Source: Terriglobia bacterium
GTDB taxonomy: Bacteria; Acidobacteriota; Terriglobia; Bryobacterales; Bryobacteraceae
DNA: 39,319 nt
NCBI GenBank assembly: GCA_021324615.1
Contig: JAJPIT010000065.1
Location: 1 to 39,319, forward strand
Direction of reading: 5' to 3'
Part shown: positions 37,442-39,319 of the stretch, one piece after another
Numbering within the stretch: position 1 is the first letter of the stretch
Layout: each line of letters opens with the position of its first letter
Made by a program: the position numbers and the translations under genes
The notes under the pieces: model-generated
What the model saw: only the letters and a program-made list of their open reading frames with translations
Told to the model about the DNA's origin: nothing
The model's database searches: none

Positions 37442-38929
37442 CTATTTCGTGCCCGCCGCTGAAACCTTCTGCACCTTTTGCGGAGTAACTTCCTTGGGCG
37501 ACGGCAACTCCGAAGCATCCCAACCTCCGCCGAGCGCCTGAATGAGCGAGACCGCGGCCGTCAACCGTTTGGTCTGAAGCTGCACCGCGGTGACCTGATT
37601 GGAAAGCGCGATCTCCTGTGCGGAGATGACCTGCAAGTAAGTCGTAATTCCGCCCTGATACTGCGCGTTGGCCAGCTCCAGCGAGCGGTTCGCATAGGCC
37701 ACGGCCTCGGCCTGTTGCGCCGCTTCCGCTTCCAGGACTTTGAGCGCGGTGAGCGCGTCTTCCACATTCTGAAACGCGGTCAGGACGCTCTGGCGGTAGG
37801 CCGCCACCGCGCTGTCGTAGGCCGCCTGGGCCTCCTCGGTGAGGCCGCGGCGGCGGCCGGCGTCGTAGAAAAGTTCGGAAAACGAAGGACCCAGCGACCA
37901 GAACCGGCTGGGCCAGGTGAACAGGCTCAGCAGGCTGCTGCTTTGCAGGCCCCCGCTGGCGCTGAGGGAGAGCGTCGGATAAAACGCCGCGGCGGCGACG
38001 CCGATCTGGGCGTTGGCGGCTGCGACCCGCCGCTCATTGGCGGCGATATCGGGGCGGCGCTGCAACAGCTCCGATGGGATCATCCCGGGGATCGGAGGCG
38101 GAACCGCGCGCTCAATCGCCACCGGAATCGAAAGCTCCGAAGGCGGCTTGCCGATTAATATGGCGATGGCGTGCTCGGCCTGCTGCCGCTGGACCAGAGT
38201 ATCGGTGGCCTGGGCTTGCGTCTGGGCCAGTTGGGTCTGCGCCTGCGCCACATCGACCTGCGAGGCGACGCCCTGCTTGAAGCGGTTCACCGTCAGCTCC
38301 AGGGCGTGCTGATAGGCGACCACGGTGTCGTCGAGCAGCCTTTTTTCCGTGTCGAGGCCGCGCAGAATAAAATAATCCGAGGCCAGCTCCGATTGCAGCA
38401 GCAGCCGGGTGTTTTCCAGATCGCCCGCGCTGGCCTGCGCCAGCGCCGTATTGGCTTCAATGGAACGGCGGATGCTGCCGAACAGATCCGGCGCCCAGGT
38501 GGCCCCCGCCGAGGGGACGGTGAGCACGGCGTATTGCTGCGCGCCGCGGCTGATGCCGACATTGCCCGAGGTCCCGGTTCCCACCGTGGAAACCCCGCCG
38601 CTGAGGGTCGGATATAAACCCGACCGCGCCACCCGGATCGCCGCCTGTGCGCCGCGATAGGACGCCTCAGCCGCGGCCAGAGTCTGGTTGTTGACGTCGA
38701 TCTGCTCCTCTAAAGCGTTCAGCGTCGGATCGTTAAAGATCTCCCACCACTTGCCGCGGTGCATATCGTCGAGCGGCGTGCCGCGCGTCCATCCCGGGGC
38801 TTCCTTAAAGGCTTCCGGCAACGGCTCCTTGAACGCCGGCGGGGCTGGCGCCGAGGGCTTCACGTAATTGGGACCCACCACGCAGGCCGAGGAGCCCAGG
38901 GCCAGCGCCACCACGGCCAGCACCCGCAT
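37442..38929 (-). CDS. RND-efflux outer-membrane lipoprotein (NodT/OprM family)
   Basis: 495 residues from the ATG at 38929; a GTG at 38953 gives a less typical start. Lipoprotein signal MRVLAVVALALGSSAC with lipidated C16, then the family's CVVGPNYVKP start. Two outer-membrane-efflux repeats with long coiled helices follow: ALEEQIDVNNQTLAAAEASY, FKQGVASQVDVAQAQTQLAQ, then NRSLELANAQYQGGITTYLQVISAQ. This forms the outer-membrane channel of a tripartite pump for drugs or metabolites. The RND pump and membrane-fusion protein are not in the window. The ATG overlaps the stop of the upstream STAS-like gene by one base (TGATG), and GGGAGA serves as Shine-Dalgarno. Confidence 0.94.
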   Translation of the reverse strand: MRVLAVVALALGSSACVVGPNYVKPSAPAPPAFKEPLPEAFKEAPGWTRGTPLDDMHRGKWWEIFNDPTLNALEEQIDVNNQTLAAAEASYRGAQAAIRVARSGLYPTLSGGVSTVGTGTSGNVGISRGAQQYAVLTVPSAGATWAPDLFGSIRRSIEANTALAQASAGDLENTRLLLQSELASDYFILRGLDTEKRLLDDTVVAYQHALELTVNRFKQGVASQVDVAQAQTQLAQTQAQATDTLVQRQQAEHAIAILIGKPPSELSIPVAIERAVPPPIPGMIPSELLQRRPDIAANERRVAAANAQIGVAAAAFYPTLSLSASGGLQSSSLLSLFTWPSRFWSLGPSFSELFYDAGRRRGLTEEAQAAYDSAVAAYRQSVLTAFQNVEDALTALKVLEAEAAQQAEAVAYANRSLELANAQYQGGITTYLQVISAQEIALSNQVTAVQLQTKRLTAAVSLIQALGGGWDASELPSPKEVTPQKVQKVSAAGTK

Positions 38930-39195
38930 CAGGCGCTCTCCCGCGAAATCCACGGCTCGATGTACTCCGGACAGTTGATCAGCTTGACGTCGTCCCGCAT
39001 CTGCGCCGCCAGGAACTGAAGGCTGGGACGGTCCACCAGCGTCACTTCACTCATGTCGATCACGATCTGTTTCTGCATTCGCTTTGCTTTGTCGATGGCC
39101 CGGCGCAGTTCACCGAGCGAGCCTCCGCTGCACTTGCCCGCCAGCGCCAGCGTCACCGCTCCCGATGGATCGATTTGTTTGGCAAATTTCAGCAT
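38929..39195 (-). CDS. Small STAS-like protein without the usual phospho-serine
   Basis: 88 residues from the ATG at 39195 (MLKFAKQIDP), with AGGAA 6 bases upstream; a longer TTG-initiated reading from 39261 is less likely. The pattern VTLALAGKCSG, LRRAIDKAKRMQKQIVIDMSEVTLVDRPSLQFLA follows a STAS domain. At the site where anti-anti-sigma factors have D-S/T-G it reads D55-R56-P57-S58. It therefore probably acts without phosphorylation switching, as a binding or scaffold protein. Translationally coupled to the efflux lipoprotein (TGATG). The remaining 39196-39319 shows no gene. Confidence 0.75.
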   Translation of the reverse strand: MLKFAKQIDPSGAVTLALAGKCSGGSLGELRRAIDKAKRMQKQIVIDMSEVTLVDRPSLQFLAAQMRDDVKLINCPEYIEPWISRESA

Positions 39196-39319
39196 TCTGA
39201 TTCCTGAATCCACTCGTTTGTATCCGTTCCGGACAAAAAATCCCCAATCCTTTCTTCTCAAACTCCCTGCGCCACCGCCGGCCTCTTGCCCCGGACCTGC
39301 CGCGAAAGCCGGTCGAAGA

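Overview
The window is GC-rich, chromosomal DNA carrying about 34 protein-coding genes and no recognisable rRNA, tRNA, IS element, phage gene or CRISPR array. The gene set suggests an acidobacterium, possibly of the Bryobacterales/Solibacter type: an Oar-like TonB-dependent receptor with an N-terminal carboxypeptidase-regulatory domain, a giant hybrid histidine kinase with a periplasmic propeller, a TIGR02999-type ECF sigma factor next to a TPR-bearing Ser/Thr kinase, and secreted creatininase-like and amidohydrolase enzymes. This taxonomic placement is inference from gene content only; no marker gene such as 16S is present.

Layout. 1-2729 (+): 3' part of the B12-dependent ribonucleotide reductase nrdJ, then rapZ. 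2736-8196 (-): secreted creatininase-family protein, a small unknown gene, an RRM RNA-binding protein, and the hybrid sensor kinase. 8250-11844 (+): a tight three-gene unit (secreted amidohydrolase, FAH-family sugar-acid dehydratase, alpha-ketoglutarate-semialdehyde dehydrogenase) whose last two steps lead to alpha-ketoglutarate. 11928-14022 (-): thioredoxin-like protein and STAS protein (4-base overlap), then DUF1634 and TauE/SafE (4-base overlap). 14079-18731 (+): a degenerate MocA-like nucleotidyltransferase, an ornithine-cyclodeaminase-family protein, the ECF sigma factor and the Ser/Thr kinase. 18806-29064 (-): RidA, NYN-LOTUS RNase-like protein, B12-binding mutase subunit, AddA/AddB-like helicase-nuclease, cysteine synthase and a CymR-like Rrf2 regulator. 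29238-34809 (-): TonB-dependent receptor, GTP cyclohydrolase I and two tandem PTPS/QueD paralogues. 34862-37435 (+): TlpA-like thioredoxin, GlcD-like flavoprotein and a secreted unknown protein. 37442-39195 (-): RND outer-membrane lipoprotein and a second STAS-like protein.

The best leads for new biology are these. (i) Several genes have a TANNNT -10-like hexamer 6-7 bases upstream of the start codon, which suggests leaderless mRNAs. (ii) The Rrf2 regulator has no cysteine, lies next to cysK and ends in isoleucine, like CysK-docking partners. (iii) The two PTPS copies align position for position, but one has Ala where the other has the catalytic Cys. (iv) A NYN nuclease domain is fused to two LOTUS-like modules in an operon with RidA. 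(v) The creatininase-like protein has unusual residues at family signature positions. (vi) A near-consensus promoter and long structured leader precede the TonB receptor. (vii) A perfect 14-bp palindrome lies in the leader of the RRM gene. I did not find a single clearly novel multi-gene system; most of the window is housekeeping and accessory metabolism.
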